NCBI RefSeq assembly: GCF_016735595.1
Contig: NZ_JAERRB010000016.1
Location: forward strand, 62,001 to 126,000
Direction of reading: 5' to 3'
DNA length: 64,000 nt
Source: Chryseolinea lacunae
GTDB taxonomy: Bacteria > Bacteroidota > Bacteroidia > Cytophagales > Cyclobacteriaceae
Within the stretch, counting starts at the first letter, position 1. The number at the start of each line of letters is the position of its first letter. Positions 63,213 through 64,000 of the stretch are shown in pieces. The notes beneath the pieces are model-generated. The model was not told the origin of the DNA. It ran no database searches and worked only from the letters and a program-made list of their open reading frames with translations. A program made the position numbers and the translations under genes.

Positions 63213-64000
63213 ATGACGTTTGACACTTCCGAACACTCGCACCGCCGGCTCAACCCGCTGACGGGCGAGTGGGTTCAGGTATCGCCCCACCGCTCCAAGC
63301 GCCCCTGGCAGGGACAACAAGAGAAGACAGAGACCGAAAGCATTCCGGCCTTCGACCCCACATGCTATCTCTGCCCGGGCAACAAGCGCTCCAACGGAGA
63401 ATACAACCCGGCCTATACCGGTCCCTTCGCATTCACCAACGACTTCTCGGCCATCATTGCCGATGGGCCCGACGGCACCATCAACGACGGCCTGTTGCAA
63501 GCCAAAACCGAGAAAGGTATTTGCCGCGTCATTTGCTTCTCGCCACGCCACGACCTCACCATCCCCGAACTGGACGTGAGCGACATCAACGCCGTGGTGG
63601 CCCTGTGGCAACAGGAATACATCACGCTGGGCAAAGAACCCTTTGTGAACTACGTACAGATATTCGAAAACAAAGGCGCCGTGATGGGCTGCTCCAACCC
63701 ACACCCGCATGGACAGATCTGGAGCCAGGAGTCGGTGCCAGTGGAGCCGCTGAAAAAACAGGTTCATCAAAAAGCTTACTTCGACAAACACGGCCGCACT
63801 TTGCTGAGCGACTATTTGCAGCAGGAGTTCAAGGCACAACAGCGCATCGTGTTGGAGAATGAACATTTTGTGGTGCTCGTTCCCTTCTGGGCCACATGGC
63901 CCTTCGAAACCATGATCGTTCCCAACCGCGCCATGGCGGCCATCACCGACATGACGGCGGCCGAAAGCCAGGCGTTTGCCGACGCCTACAAGCGCATCAC
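63213..64000 (+). CDS. galT: Galactose-1-phosphate uridylyltransferase, 3' end cut by the window
   Basis: Transfers UMP from UDP-glucose to galactose-1-phosphate. The ATG at 63213 gives MTFDTSEHSHRRLNPLTGEW; 262 codons are visible and the frame is still open at the right edge. Zinc ligands Cys51 and Cys54 (CYLCPG), His113, and the catalytic H-P-H motif with His164 and His166 (NPHPHGQIW) agree with the E. coli enzyme almost residue for residue. It forms the galK-galT operon. About 85-90 residues should lie beyond the edge. Confidence 0.94.
   Translation, partial: MTFDTSEHSHRRLNPLTGEWVQVSPHRSKRPWQGQQEKTETESIPAFDPTCYLCPGNKRSNGEYNPAYTGPFAFTNDFSAIIADGPDGTINDGLLQAKTEKGICRVICFSPRHDLTIPELDVSDINAVVALWQQEYITLGKEPFVNYVQIFENKGAVMGCSNPHPHGQIWSQESVPVEPLKKQVHQKAYFDKHGRTLLSDYLQQEFKAQQRIVLENEHFVVLVPFWATWPFETMIVPNRAMAAITDMTAAESQAFADAYKRI

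Noticed and set aside
1-64000. CRISPR arrays, tRNA or rRNA genes, prophage or complete insertion sequences
   Set aside because: No regularly spaced direct repeats, no cloverleaf-like stretch, no transposase or phage structural gene was found on reading both strands.

Overview
The window looks like a chromosomal stretch of a free-living member of the Bacteroidota, most likely order Cytophagales (Chryseolinea/Ohtaekwangia-like; this placement is inference from gene content, not from a search). Signs are TAnnTTTG-type promoter boxes, weak or absent Shine-Dalgarno sites, an ABC-F protein starting MNYLS, a DUF6089-type barrel, a HU(CCDC81-like)-SPOR membrane protein, a TonB-domain protein with the phylum-typical Cys-rich N-terminus, and roughly balanced base composition. 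No rRNA, tRNA, CRISPR array, prophage or complete insertion sequence was recognised.

Left part (1-14.2 kb): an ECF sigma factor with a membrane TPR partner, a free-standing LuxR-type HTH protein, a FabF ketosynthase behind a perfect TetR-like palindrome, the MlaE-MlaF lipid transport pair, an SDR and a macro-domain protein, a frameshifted TonB-domain gene, small secreted proteins, an HhH (Cdd1) protein, a glyoxalase-fold protein, an AraC regulator, a CE15-like glucuronoyl esterase and an orphan MacB/FtsX permease.

14.3-22.8 kb is a compact sugar locus without SusC/SusD: a zinc dehydrogenase and a LacI regulator, divergently arranged and each preceded by a near-identical 20-bp palindrome, followed by GH95 alpha-L-fucosidase, GH51 arabinofuranosidase and GH29 alpha-L-fucosidase in one operon. 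It likely trims fucose and arabinose from plant-type polysaccharide side chains.

22.9-35.7 kb holds tesA divergent from ybbA-ybbP (the same order as in E. coli), an ABC-F ATPase, a secreted FG-GAP propeller protein, an APC permease, a small putative winged-helix protein, a secreted esterase with a D-2-hydroxyacid dehydrogenase, and a GntP transporter. 35.8-39.3 kb is a small accessory patch: a NUMOD4/NUMOD1 protein with a degenerate HNH motif, a Fur-like winged-helix fragment, the HU-SPOR protein, a decayed coding stretch, and a second copy of the putative winged-helix family.

39.3-58.1 kb is mostly housekeeping: a TlpA-like thioredoxin, a minus-strand cluster (SPFH protein, citrate synthase, acyl-CoA-binding protein, RsmE, SpmA-SpmB fusion), two tandem TPR histidine kinases without a response regulator, a Tat-exported Gfo/Idh/MocA oxidoreductase, an MreB-like actin, a DUF6089 barrel, SucC and LolD. 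58.6-64 kb has MtaB, MsrB, a multi-hairpin REP-like element, and a Leloir galactose set (LacI/GalR-type regulator divergent from galK-galT; galT runs off the right edge). Nine strong intrinsic terminators, most between convergent genes, mark the transcription units.

No single locus is clearly a new system. The best candidates for novelty are the paired small winged-helix-like proteins with their accessory patch, the tandem TPR kinases, the four-hairpin repeat at 60 kb and the LacI-controlled fucose locus.
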